A stretch of 10,697 bases of DNA from positions 294,032 to 304,728 of the forward strand of contig NW_003143305.1 in NCBI RefSeq assembly GCF_000003605.2, written 5' to 3'. This document shows, in pieces, positions 1-7,437 of the stretch (the stretch's first letter is position 1; every line of letters begins with the position of its first letter). Made by a program: the position numbers and the translations under genes. The notes beneath the pieces are model-generated. The model did not search any database. It was not told where the DNA came from and was given only the letters and a program-made list of their open reading frames with translations. The DNA is from Saccoglossus kowalevskii (lineage: Eukaryota; Hemichordata; Enteropneusta; Harrimaniidae).

Positions 1-375
1 TTCTCGCAACCAACAACGTGATTTTTTATTTGGAATTTCGAGAAACTTAACATGAATCGTTATGGCATTCATGCGCACAACATTTCGCCATGTTTCAACT
101 TTTAAGTAGTCAGTTAACAAGTTCTTTCATAGTAGCATTTCTATGGGATTGGCGTACTAGCATGAATGGCTTCAATTATCAGTGTTCACTGATGACGTCA
201 TTTGACTGGCCCTCTAGAGGCGAAATGACACCAGAAAAAGCGGAAGTTTGTCGTCTGCTTCACAGCCCGTTTTATACCCGATATTTAGGGCATTTCGCAG
301 CACATACAAGTTGTTTTTATCGACAGAATTTATTCATAAATCTCAAATTTCATGTACAGAGTGTCAAAAGCCACA
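1..375 (-). repeat. Candidate 3' LTR (partial, runs off the window)
   Basis: On the minus strand this segment starts with TGTGGC immediately after a polypurine tract, which is where the 3' LTR of the neighbouring Gypsy element should start. About 100 bases in there is a TATAAAA box (plus-strand complement at 270-276), and near the window edge an AATAAA polyadenylation signal (complement at 25-30). That order is what a U3-R layout would give. A TGACGTCA palindrome sits at 193-200. The far end lies outside the window. Against the call, I see no clear sequence match to the candidate 5' LTR at 5771 and above, although only part of each could overlap. The identity is inferred from position and promoter signals, not from matching LTR pairs. 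Confidence 0.45.
270..276 (-). promoter_or_regulatory. TATA box in candidate 3' LTR
   Basis: TATAAAA on the minus strand, about 100 bases inside the proposed LTR start at 375. It would direct transcription toward lower coordinates if the segment is an LTR U3. In AT-rich DNA a single TATA box is weak evidence by itself. Confidence 0.35.
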
Positions 376-390
376 CCTCTGCTCCCCTTT
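376..390 (-). other. Polypurine tract (plus-strand primer site)
   Basis: The minus strand reads AAAGGGGAGCAGAGG, a 15-base stretch with one pyrimidine, directly followed by TGTGGC, the proposed start of the 3' LTR. In Ty3/Gypsy elements a purine run of this kind abuts the 3' LTR and primes second-strand DNA synthesis. It lies about 270 bases after the end of the pol reading frame, a normal place for it. Confidence 0.55.
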
Positions 391-657
391 AAACAGTCAT
401 CTAAATATCAGACTTAACTGTCACTCCATTCCACCAATTCTTAATATGTGATGCATGTCCTGTGCCCCAGGATGAAAGACAGGTGCCTGCAAACCGGATT
501 CAGGTAAGTTTCCTTTCACAGTCATTGAAATAGACAGTAATCGGGGAACTAATGAAATCCACATCAGGACTACAATCCTGTTGTGTTGGTTGCAATAACT
601 CACATCGTGTCTGCTCAACTCCATCACTCATTTCAAGCCTCACATCAGTAACATGTT

Positions 658-1151
658 TCAAGTTTCAGGATCGTTTGTTTTAGTGCATGATACTCTCAGA
701 GCTTGGTCAAACCCAAATCTAACGGGAGGTTGCCTAATTCTGGTAGACCTCCGTGGTACACTAGATTCGATTGTGGCTTCTGGGCCCATTGGAGCAGTTT
801 CTTCTGAGCCTGCTGATGAGCTTCTGGTATCAACAACAGACTCAATTTGGATTACACTGGATATCCATATCTCTAATAGTAGTGCCTTCCCTACGTAAAT
901 TACTAGTAACTACTAGTTGAGCTGTATCAAGCTCAGAGGAGTCATTGCTACCTACATCATCGTTAGTGGCTGTGTTAAGTGTAATTCATGGCAGCCTGTC
1001 ATTCCGGAACCACATTCCATTTCCCCACTCAATATCACTACCAGAAAACACTGAGTCAGTCAGACTCTGTACTACTAATAAGTTGCTGTCTAGTTCTGAT
1101 GTGAGGTCTCCTAACAACCTTTTGCCTGGGTCCACGCATGGGTCTCTCAGC
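658..1151 (-). pseudogene. Gypsy pol C-terminal tail
   Basis: After the integrase GPY/F-type module, the minus strand continues with weakly conserved, charged sequence typical of Gypsy pol tails. Its clearest mark is an Arg-rich motif, RRSTRIRQPPVRFGFD, at about 753-706. Motifs of the form RRSxRxRxPPxRF are common near the C-terminus of animal Gypsy polyproteins. The frame carrying it ends at a TGA at 660-658, which I take as the original pol stop. The stretch between about 1150 and 900 changes frame more than once; one frame is open over 1171-986. The tail's role is not well defined in the family. The frame is broken, so no intact product is expected. Confidence 0.7.
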
Positions 1152-2230
1152 TTATGGCATGGGCAGGGCATTACATGGCAGTAACAGATTTCAGTGCAAG
1201 ATTCGAGACTTGCCTGTTCCTACTGGCTTCAGTTCATAAACTGGAATCCCTGGATTTACCTGCTTCACTACCCTGTAGACTCCCTTCTCCCATCTGTTGG
1301 CAAGCTTGTGCTTCCCACGAAGGCTTATGTTTTGAACACCTAATCTCCAGCTTCTAAAGTGGCCTCTTGGGCTCTTAAATCATAATGGTCCTTGTTAGCA
1401 GCGGCATTCTTCCTAGCCTCCTTAGTTGCCAATTCATAGGCCACTTTTAATCGTTTGCGTAAAGCAGCTACATATACCTCATGTGTTTCTTGGGCATTCT
1501 CTGCTGGTTGCAGCCCTAGCTATATATCTACTGACAGCCTTGGATGTCTACCATACATTAAGAAATATGGAGGAAAACCAATGCTATCACTTCGAGTACA
1601 ATTATAAGCGTGAATCATGGGACCCACATACATCTTCCACTCCACTTTCTGTTCATCACTCAAGGTACCAAGTATGTCAATCAGTGTCTTGTTAAAACGC
1701 TCGCACTGGCCATTTCCCGGGGGGTGATATGGTGTAATATTTGATTTAACCACTCCAAGCATCTTACATAATTCCCGAATTACTCTTGCCTCAAAGTTCC
1801 TGCCCTGGTCTGAGTGAAGGCGTACAGGAAACCCATAGTGATTCAGAAATTAAACGCTACATTAGAGCATCAGCTGTCATCTTTGCACTTTGATTTTTTT
1901 TTGGCACAGCTACAGCATATCTAGTGTAGTGGTCTGTTATCAGTAAGATATCTTTACATCCTCCCTTAGCTGGCTCCAAGGTAAAAAAAATCTATGCAGA
2001 CCAACAATAAGGTGAAGTAATGGTTACCAATGGCGCTTGTGCTCTTCCCGCTGGTGTTATTTTGCTCTGTGTGCACCTGTAGCAGTTGCGAACTTTGCTT
2101 TCCACATCATTACTCATTTTTGGTCAGTAGAATCGGGATCTGAGTAGGTCTAACGTTTTTTCTTGACTGGGATGTCCCATATCTGGCAGCATTATAGACC
2201 TATCATCCATGGGTACTGCTGCACCACTAT
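1152..2230 (-). pseudogene. Gypsy integrase (zinc, catalytic core and GPY/F-type modules), broken
   Basis: Integrase joins the element's cDNA to the host chromosome. The N-terminal zinc module is recognisable: a GH motif just before EKTLDLLRSRFY, then NCYRC (CX2C, 2084-2073). The expected first His appears to be Pro, and a TGA interrupts the module where Trp is usual after RFY. The catalytic core keeps all three acidic residues: Asp at 1992-1990 (VCID), Asp at 1810-1808 (HSDQG) and Glu at 1702-1700 (GNGQCERF), the last two separated by exactly 35 residues. FPPYFLMYGRHPRL marks the end of the core. The GPY/F-type module follows with KLANRW (about 1306-1289), IPVYEL and LH-stop-NLLLPC (stop at 1193-1191, where Arg is usual). 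Frames change near the A8 run at 1983-1990 and elsewhere. Not functional. Confidence 0.92.
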
Positions 2231-2399
2231 CCCCCACCACCTCTACAGCTAGTGTGTTCAAAACCTGTTGGCTATTGCTACAGACAGCCTCAATGGTAGT
2301 CGCAGACATCATTTGAAATTCTCTGGATTCTGGTTGCATCCCATCAATCCACAGCTGTCCAGTCTCTTCAGTCACAGACCGATCAGGTCTAGGTTGCCT

Positions 2400-2930
2400 A
2401 GAGAGGCCATGAGCATCCTCATTATGTTTGCCAGGACGGTACTTTAACTTTAACTGATAGGCTGACAGTGCTGCCAGCCAACTATGCCTGGTTGCATCAA
2501 GCTTTGATGACGTCAGCACATAGGTTAATGGATTATTATCCCAAACAACCACCAAGCTATTTCCGTAGAGATAATCATGAAATTTCTGGGTTACCGTTTC
2601 AGTGCCAGGAACTCCAACTTATGTGCCAGATAGTTGACTTCGCTTCTGGACAACCCTCGACTGGCATATGCAATGACTCGTTGATTGTCACCTTCACCTT
2701 GGTAAAGTGCAGCTTCAAGCCCTATCAAACTGTGGATCAGTGTAGATTGCAAAAGGCACTGTGTAATCTGCAAATGCGAACACTGGAGGAGACATCAGTT
2801 TGGCAATTAAGGTGTTAAATGCGAGTTGATATTCTGGTGTCCAATTAAAACTTAGGCAGTTCCTTCCCTCTGGCCTTCTCCATGCGTCCTTTCTTGTTTG
2901 TACGGACATACAACCCCTTAGTGAGCTCAT
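2400..2930 (-). pseudogene. Gypsy RNase H domain, broken into three frames
   Basis: RNase H removes the RNA template during reverse transcription. The connection to RT is marked by FNWTPEYQLAFNTL and the SPPVFAFADY stretch. The first catalytic Asp is in IYTD. The second acidic residue is the Glu of HKLEFLALK, after the strongly conserved VIAYASRGLSRSEVNY. The third is the Asp of DNNPLTYVL, preceded here by Trp where Thr is usual. The C-terminal motif that normally reads DADALSR is DAHGLSR here, so the fourth acidic residue is His. Three overlapping frames (2930-2715, 2773-2591, 2555 onward) carry it, so at least two frameshifts exist. The last frame continues into the linker to integrase and stops at 2124, inside the integrase zinc module. 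Confidence 0.92.
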
Positions 2931-2942
2931 TCAAAGGTTTTG

Positions 2943-3776
2943 CTATGCTTTGACAAAACGGTTATAGTAGCCAGCAACGAAGAGCCTCAGTCTTGGCCGG
3001 GTCAATCTGGACCCCAGATTCAGAAACAAAATGTCCCAAATAATTAACTTCCCTAAAAAAAAATGACATTTGCTGGCCTTAAGTTTCAATCCACCCTTCT
3101 CAAGTCGCTGAAAAATCTGATGTAACCATTCTAAATGATCTTTAAATGACATGGAGAAAATGATGATATCATCTAGGTATACTAAATAGATCTTATGGTT
3201 CAAATCACCAAGACACGCTGGAAGGAGCTTGGACTGGTAGTGAGTCCCATTGGCAGTTTAAGACATTCAAAATGGTCGACCGGTGTGGTAAAGGCAGTCT
3301 TTTCCATGTCCTTTTCATCCTCAGCTACCTACCAATAACCAGACTTTAAGTCTACTGTGGTGAACCATGATGCATCCCGAAGGACATCAAAACTCTCATC
3401 AATGCATGGCACGCGTATGCATCTCTGATGCTTCATGCGTTAAGCATTCAGTAATCAATACACAACAATGTACTACTAGGGACTGTGGGACTCCCTTATC
3501 TCGCCACTGTCTAGCATTCCCTTCAGTACATGACTGAGCTTTTGTATTTCGCTGGGGGTACTCGGCGGTGTCTCTCATTGATTTGTTCACTATTGTTTAA
3601 TCATATTCTGTGTCATTCTCATGCTGCGAGAACACCTCTTGGCGAGGAATGACTTCACCTGCGCCAGTTGATCTAAACTCAACTGTGCCTTAATCAAGTC
3701 AAAATCAATCTGATCCAAATGAAATTTCACCTCATTAGTCTTTGCTTCCTTTGTGCACTCTGACTCATTTTACGTG
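2943..3776 (-). pseudogene. Gypsy reverse transcriptase, broken
   Basis: This is the RNA-dependent DNA polymerase of the element. The N-terminal part is recognisable in GMLDSGEIRESHSP, after which two stops occur and the usual KKDGSxRFCxDYR block is missing. TTVDLKSGYW (ending 3332) carries the first catalytic Asp and is followed by a TAG at 3331-3329 where Gln is usual. AFTTP and LKLPMGLTTSPSSFQR follow. The active-site YLDD lies at 3179-3168 in VYLDDIIIFS, in a different frame, so a shift lies at about 3230-3210. After KCHFF there is a nine-base A run (3055-3063) with another shift, then a deletion that joins the thumb region to FVAGYYNRFVK. Family membership is certain; activity is excluded. 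Confidence 0.95.
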
Positions 3777-4075
3777 GTGGTGAGCTTAGCTCCAAACTCA
3801 ATGTTCATTACTGCACAAGCTTGACCTATTATTTCGCCAGCTTTGATGGTGATGTCCTTGAACTGGAACTTGCGACTTTTGTCTGAAACAAGTCAGTACT
3901 CCAACAGTTGGGCTGGTCACAGCCATACTGTCTGCAGGGGTTCCTCCAGACACCCTTCCCCACATAACACGGTCAGAATCCAGTTGAATCTCGGTGTAAG
4001 TTTTAACCATTGTTCGCACAAATCTTTCTCTGGCTTCCAAGATATGTGATACTTTCCTACCAGTTGAAAACATTC
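3777..4075 (-). pseudogene. Pol linker between protease and RT, poorly conserved
   Basis: The minus strand between the protease remnant and the RT has one longer open frame (4094-3798) with segments such as ERFVRTMVKTYTEIQLD and VMWGRVSGGTP, but I recognise no catalytic motif. In Gypsy polyproteins this stretch is variable and joins protease to RT. I assign it by position only. Frame changes at both ends make the exact boundaries uncertain. Confidence 0.5.
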
Positions 4076-4270
4076 TTAAGGACTTCTCTGACAAAGCCCC
4101 ATACCACCACCAGCATTCATGTCCAACACATTAGTGAAATGGCACTATATCTTCACCAGCACCAGTAACAGTAAATGACTCCAAGTCAAGGCACATGAGC
4201 AAAAAGCCGCTTATACGAGCAATGTTCCATTGATGACACTTGAGACCTTGTGTCAAGCAGACAGTCTACT
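4076..4270 (-). pseudogene. Gypsy aspartic protease, active site altered
   Basis: The retroviral-type protease would cut the Gag and Pol polyproteins. The active-site segment reads VDCLLDTRSQVSSM, with the core at 4254-4243. The invariant Gly of the D-T/S-G triad is Arg here (AGG codon, one transition away from Gly). An in-frame TGA at 4272-4270 separates the active site from the upstream zinc-knuckle frame. Further on, LESFTVTGAGEDIVPF (starting at 4184, in another frame) matches the usual second beta-strand region, followed by a further shift before VLDMNAGGGM. The domain would be inactive even if the frame were continuous. Confidence 0.8.
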
Positions 4271-4845
4271 CACATTCCATTAATGTACGCCATTTCTTCT
4301 CGACCAAACCCTACTAATCGATTATAGACGCTGGTGTGCATCATCACTGGGCTTGTACCCTGACGCAAACTATATAACTCTGCTTGACTCCCTACTTGCT
4401 TTCCCTTTGGGTGGACAGCCAACTGCAGCTTACGTTCGGAGCATGACCCTGTGGTATGATCATCTCCTTTACCTTTATCACCCACTGACATTGGCTTAGA
4501 TTTGGTACATTTTGACTCAGGGTGTCTCTGCTGCCCACAGACAAAACTCGGCACAGGAGCATACCGTCTATGCATTCTGCGTCCTTCACTTAGGGGCTTG
4601 CTCACTGAATTCAAACCTGTTGTCTTTGGATTAGGGCACTGCAGAGATTTATGTCCAATCTCACCACAGTTATAGCAAGTTGCAGGCTTCTTCTGTCTAG
4701 TGGGACATCTTCTTGCATGCTGACCTTCCTTCCCACACGTGAAACATTTGTCAGAGTTCTGGCTTGTCCCACAATCTGTTGATTCTGCAGTGGAATCAGC
4801 ATCTCTTCTATTATTCAGTTTAAGCTTTTCTAATCTTTTCCCTGT
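4271..4845 (-). pseudogene. Zinc-knuckle (nucleocapsid-like) segment in the -1 frame
   Basis: This frame opens after a TAA at 4848-4846 and stays open to the TGA at 4272-4270. It holds three CCHC-type knuckles, which bind nucleic acid in Gag nucleocapsid domains. Knuckle 1 (4746-4705) is CFTCGKEGQHARRC, with the His one place late (CX2CX5HX3C). Knuckle 2 (4677-4636) is CYNCGEIGHKSLQC, fully canonical CX2CX4HX4C. Knuckle 3 (4548-4507) is SFVCGQQRHPESKC, with Ser at the first Cys position and the other spacing canonical. The segment is -1 relative to gag and leads toward the protease. Having the knuckles in the protease frame could be original or could follow from damage at the junction; the slippery heptamer at 4836-4842 favours the former. 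Confidence 0.85.
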
Positions 4846-5508
4846 TTAGCATTCTTTTGCAGTTGTTCCAGAATTCTATTGATACACTTTATTATCTGGT
4901 CCTCCTTAGACAAGGTCTTTGGTTGACTAGTCATATCCCCTATTGCCCACGCCTGATGACTTTTGGCTGACAAACCTTCCTGGAGAGGGGCCACTCTTGT
5001 GCGCCTAAACCTGACTTCTTGTGCAGCATCCTGGGCATCAGTAAAGAGCTGCTGGTAGGAGGCTCCACTATCATATGTGGGACGGCAGATATCATCATCA
5101 TCACTAAGCCAATGCCAAAATCCCTCTCTCAAGGTATCTTCCACATTACTCCTTGACAGTCCACCCCTCTCTGAAGCGAGATACACTAGTCCATCCTTAA
5201 CCCATAACGTGATATATTTTCTTGGTCTTCTTTTTACTATTGTAGTAAGTGTCACACCCTTCTCTACCATAGTGGCTCTCCAATTTCTCTAATATCTGTG
5301 CTATTGTACCAGGAACCAAATACCTCACTACTCTACTTGCATCACCTCGCAGTGATTTGATGACTGCCATCTTTACTTCTGGCGAATATGTGCCAGAATT
5401 AACCAAACTCTCTATCTCATACCACCAAGAAACAAAGTCCACTTTTCGAGATTTCTCACCACCAGAGAACATGGAGGTTGCTGGTAAAACACTGGAGTGA
5501 CTAATCAT
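4830..5508 (-). pseudogene. Gypsy gag (capsid-type), frame-broken
   Basis: The start at 5508 (ATG with A at -3) opens the first frame, about 240 bases after the primer-binding site. Residues 14 onward read FSGGEKSRKVDFVSWWYEI, then SLRGDASRVVRYL and ILEKLESHYG, the conserved N-terminal capsid pattern of Gypsy gag and related PNMA-like proteins. This frame stops at 5197. The homology resumes in another frame (5270-4830), with LREGFWHWLSD and YDSGASYQQLFTDAQDAAQEV, typical of the capsid C-terminal half. The break lies at about 5275-5200. A charged, Gln-rich end (QLQKNAKQGKD) leads to TAG at 4832-4830. No zinc knuckle is in this frame; three follow in the -1 frame. The product would form the particle shell. 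Confidence 0.88.
4836..4842 (-). promoter_or_regulatory. Candidate -1 ribosomal frameshift heptamer at the gag end
   Basis: The minus strand reads CA-G-GGA-AAA-GAT-TAG in the gag frame. GGGAAAA fits the X XXY YYZ slippery pattern in the correct phase, two codons before the gag stop. A -1 slip enters the frame that carries the zinc knuckles and stays open for about 190 codons. A 6-bp stem with a 7-base loop (TGATTC/GAATCA, 4798-4780) lies about 37 bases downstream, farther than the usual 5-9 base spacer, so no standard stimulator is identified. Confidence 0.5.
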
Positions 5509-5748
5509 AATTCTGCCGACCCCCGTAACTACAAAAAATCAAATATCAAACAAACAAACGTGGATGTACACTAAACCTCTGAAATAGGTCTAAACACCAA
5601 AGCAAAGCACAAACATCACAAGCAATGTTCGAAAAACGTTACCTCTAACAACCTTATAACAGCAAATCAGAGCAACTAATTACGTTCACTAATTACACAA
5701 GACTCTGTTGACACATATATGTACTCAAAACCCAATCTCACACCCACC
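5509..5748 (-). other. Untranslated leader of the retrotransposon
   Basis: About 240 bases between the primer-binding site and the gag start. On the plus strand it is A- and C-rich. I see no ORF, RNA gene or repeat in it. Its position and length fit a Gypsy 5' leader, which may contain packaging signals that cannot be recognised by eye. Confidence 0.6.
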
Positions 5749-5766
5749 CCTCCACGTTAGGCGCCA
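5749..5766 (-). other. Primer-binding site, tRNA-Lys(CUU)-like
   Basis: The minus strand reads TGGCGCCTAACGTGGAGG, four bases after the proposed 5' LTR end (CTACA). It begins with TGG, complementary to a tRNA CCA end. From memory of animal tRNA-Lys(CUU), whose 3' end is close to CCCCACGTTGGGCGCCA, about 15 of 18 bases agree. The mismatches fit decay. The primer identity should be confirmed against the host tRNA set. Confidence 0.65.
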
Positions 5767-5770
5767 TTTC

Positions 5771-6328
5771 TGTAGCCCCAGTCTCGTCATGCTAGCTCAG
5801 GTGAAGGTCAAACTGGGATCAGGGAGAAATAATAATAATAAAATCAAGTTTGAGCTGTGATTAAGGCCGGGATGAGTCAATTTCTCCACTATGAGTTTTC
5901 TTCTGATGCTGCACAATTTGGATTGGCAAGCGGCATATACCAGTGATGAGGGCGCTTTTTACACTAGATCAAACTAGCTCTATAGAAAAACCACTATCAT
6001 ATCAATATCTAAGTAATCACTATCAGCACTATATACCATATAGGAGACGCACACTGTCACACAAATCGCTCATCCATAAGAGGTGACAATACCATATATT
6101 ACGTTGAACTTATTATGTCAGGTTTATTAAACACACTGATCTCTCATGCTATTAAATGAATAATTCAGTTCACGAGAGCAATAAAAACAATACAGTAATG
6201 ATACCCACTCGAAACAGTATGGGCATACAAATAACAACACAGAATATCAATGCACTAACCCTATTAACCTAACAGGTCACTATCAGCTGTTCAGAAATAT
6301 TAATACATTAACCTTATTAACCTAACAA
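5771..6328 (-). repeat. Candidate 5' LTR (outer boundary uncertain)
   Basis: The inner end is well placed: on the minus strand the sequence ends GGGGCTACA, with the terminal CA of an LTR, just before the primer-binding site. The outer end is a guess. Two copies of a motif ending CCTAACA on the plus strand (6274 and 6328) would each give an LTR starting TGTTAGG on the minus strand. There are TATA-like sites on the minus strand around 6030-6046 and an AATAAA at 6127-6122. A short AAT repeat is at about 5828-5840. I could not align it with the candidate 3' LTR, so the extent is low confidence. Confidence 0.35.
6243..6328. repeat. 32-bp direct repeat, two copies 54 bp apart
   Basis: Copies at 6243-6274 and 6297-6328 agree at 28 of 32 bases, and all four differences are transitions. 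The core is ATTAACCTAACA. The intervening sequence contains TCACTATCAGC, which also occurs at about 6017. The repeat is at the outer edge of the candidate 5' LTR and may be part of its U3 or of an older flanking repeat. Confidence 0.7.
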
Positions 6329-6337
6329 GCTTGGGTT

Positions 6338-6563
6338 GCCATTTAAAACCGCTCTATTGGCTGTTTATTTTTGTCGCATCTCCCCTCCTTTTCGTTAAAG
6401 GGGCACTTCCAGTTAAGCCTAATCTCACAACAAATGTTCTTTCCGGATTAAAATAACAATGGATAACAAAAGATAGATTAACTTTGTAAACAACATAAAC
6501 AATAGTGTTCCATGATTCTTTGGTGCAATCCCTGGGTTTGAGCGGTTTCCCTTTAAAGGCGCC
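6338..6563. repeat. Possible MITE-like inverted-repeat element
   Basis: Ends at 6338-6355 and 6540-6563 form an imperfect inverted repeat: GCCATTTAAAACCGCTC against the reverse complement GCCTTTAAAGGGAAACCGCTC, matching apart from small gaps. Nested inside, TTAA tetramers at 6395-6398 and 6553-6556 flank a 154-bp stretch that starts AGGGG and ends TCCCT, reminiscent of a TTAA-targeting (piggyBac-like) non-autonomous element, but those inner ends match for only a few bases. An 89-codon ORF on the minus strand (6623-6354) crosses the area without any recognised domain and is probably incidental. Confidence 0.35.
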
Positions 6564-6594
6564 TATTAAATACACACTGTAGTGATTCAATCTG

Positions 6595-6639
6595 CCAAGG
6601 GTTAGTTTGGATGACTGACCCAAAACAAACTATCCTTGG
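6595..6639. repeat. Imperfect hairpin
   Basis: CCAAGGGTTAGTTTG (from 6595) and CAAACTATCCTTGG (ending 6639) are inverted copies with one bulged base and one mismatch, around a loop of about 16 bases. It lies at the end of the gag-like fragment below. No adjacent T or A run makes it a terminator. It could be the tip of a decayed mobile element. Confidence 0.5.
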
Positions 6640-6748
6640 TTGGCGAAGATGTGTCGATATCGTTGAAATACTGCTTAATTCGCTCTCTGTGCTGTTGCCA
6701 ATCTTTGACGTTGGCATTCAATTCGTCTATTTTGGCAATCAATGCCAT
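6602..6748 (-). pseudogene. Possible gag N-terminal fragment of a second Gypsy element
   Basis: A 48-codon minus-strand ORF contains the segment ELNANVKDWQQHRERIKQYF, followed by a short acidic stretch and TKDSLF. The pattern of Asn-x-x-x-x-Asp-Trp, then x-x-His/Tyr-x-Glu-Arg, then Gln-Tyr-Phe, resembles the start of gag in K02A2.6-type Gypsy elements, which is a different gag type from the one at 5508. Nothing downstream on the same strand continues the homology, so this would be a short relic. A different frame starting at 6836 (ATGGCGGC, 53 codons, stop 6677-6675) overlaps it and has no recognisable domain. I rate the gag match as suggestive only. Confidence 0.3.
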
Positions 6749-6839
6749 ATTCAGTTCCTTTATCTTTTACCGAGTTATCCTCCTCGCCAAATTGTTTTGT
6801 ACAGATGCGAACATAACTTAATTTTTTAGCCGCCATTAT

Positions 6840-7437
6840 AATGAACAAAACATGTCGTCATCGCTCATGTCTAATATTTGCCGTAGAGGACGCAGTAACG
6901 CTAACTAATTATCTCAATACATTACAATTTGGGCGTTCCGTAGCCCGTGTTTCCGACTGTTTTGTCCCCTGCGTGAACATAAATGGGTCTGTCCGATATG
7001 CAAACATATAACATTAGCTTAAGTCCTAGCCCGTACTTCGTGTAGCGTGAACACTATTAAATCCCCATCAATAGCTTGCTATCCACACAACTTGCTCGAT
7101 TATTTATAGTAGCGTTCATGCACAGCACATACACGCTAAGTACGGATTATTATATTTTTACTCCTTTGAGTGTTCTTGATTTTATCAATGTAAAATCGAA
7201 GACGCTCTTTTTACTTGTAGCGAATACTGTGTTCATAATAATTGTGACGCATGGATGCATTTAGCCAGGCAGTGAAAGGCGTTGTGAGCTCTTCAACTAC
7301 CAGACATATATTACACATATCCGACGTGCTTTCTCTGGCGATTTATATCAGTGCAAAATAGTAGGATACAGCTTACTATTATACTATACCTATATTGTAC
7401 CTGTAAACATTAACATTAAATTGTAATAACATTTAAG
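6840..7437. other. AT-rich sequence with no recognisable gene
   Basis: About 600 bases without a supported gene. A 62-codon plus-strand ORF (7076-7264) has a hydrophobic end but no promoter, Kozak context or recognisable domain. I saw no tRNA-like cloverleaf, tandem repeat or clear terminal repeat. Confidence 0.6.

Larger units (their letters stand above)
376..5770 (-). mobile_element. Degenerate Ty3/Gypsy LTR retrotransposon, internal region
   Basis: About 5.4 kb on the minus strand carries, in order, a primer-binding site, leader, gag, zinc knuckles, protease, reverse transcriptase, RNase H, integrase, pol tail and polypurine tract. The order RT-RNase H-integrase is that of Ty3/Gypsy (Metaviridae), not Ty1/Copia. 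Size and order fit a complete internal region. Many frame changes, stop codons and at least two coding deletions (in RT before the conserved Asp motif, and after the RT thumb) show that it is dead. No envelope gene is visible: pol ends at 658 and only about 270 bases remain before the polypurine tract. Gag resembles the Gypsy gag type related to PNMA-like proteins. Family assignment below Ty3/Gypsy needs a database search. Confidence 0.93.

Noticed and set aside
90-392. 100-codon plus-strand ORF
   Set aside because: It overlaps the candidate 3' LTR and polypurine tract on the opposite strand, and has no recognisable domain; probably chance.
376-657. Envelope gene downstream of pol
   Set aside because: Only about 270 bases lie between the pol stop and the polypurine tract, and the 68-codon ORF there has no signal peptide or membrane segment.
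653-1357. Several plus-strand ORFs of 67-81 codons
   Set aside because: They are antisense to the Gypsy pol tail and integrase C-terminus, whose motifs are clear on the minus strand.
2468-2818. 116-codon plus-strand ORF
   Set aside because: Antisense to RNase H, where conserved motifs (AYASRGLSRSE, DNNPLTYVL) are on the minus strand.
3399-3590. 63-codon minus-strand ORF as a separate gene
   Set aside because: It is an out-of-frame reading of the RT; the RT motif GMLDSGEIRESHSP lies in another frame over the same bases.
4780-4798. Hairpin as frameshift stimulator
   Set aside because: The stem is only 6 bp and lies about 37 bases after the heptamer, beyond the usual spacing.
6243-6328. Telomere-like repeat (CTAACCCTATTAACC)
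   Set aside because: Only isolated telomere-like words occur, without a tandem TTAGGG or TTAGG array.
7076-7264. 62-codon plus-strand ORF with hydrophobic end
   Set aside because: No promoter, poor start context, low-complexity AT-rich composition and no recognisable domain.
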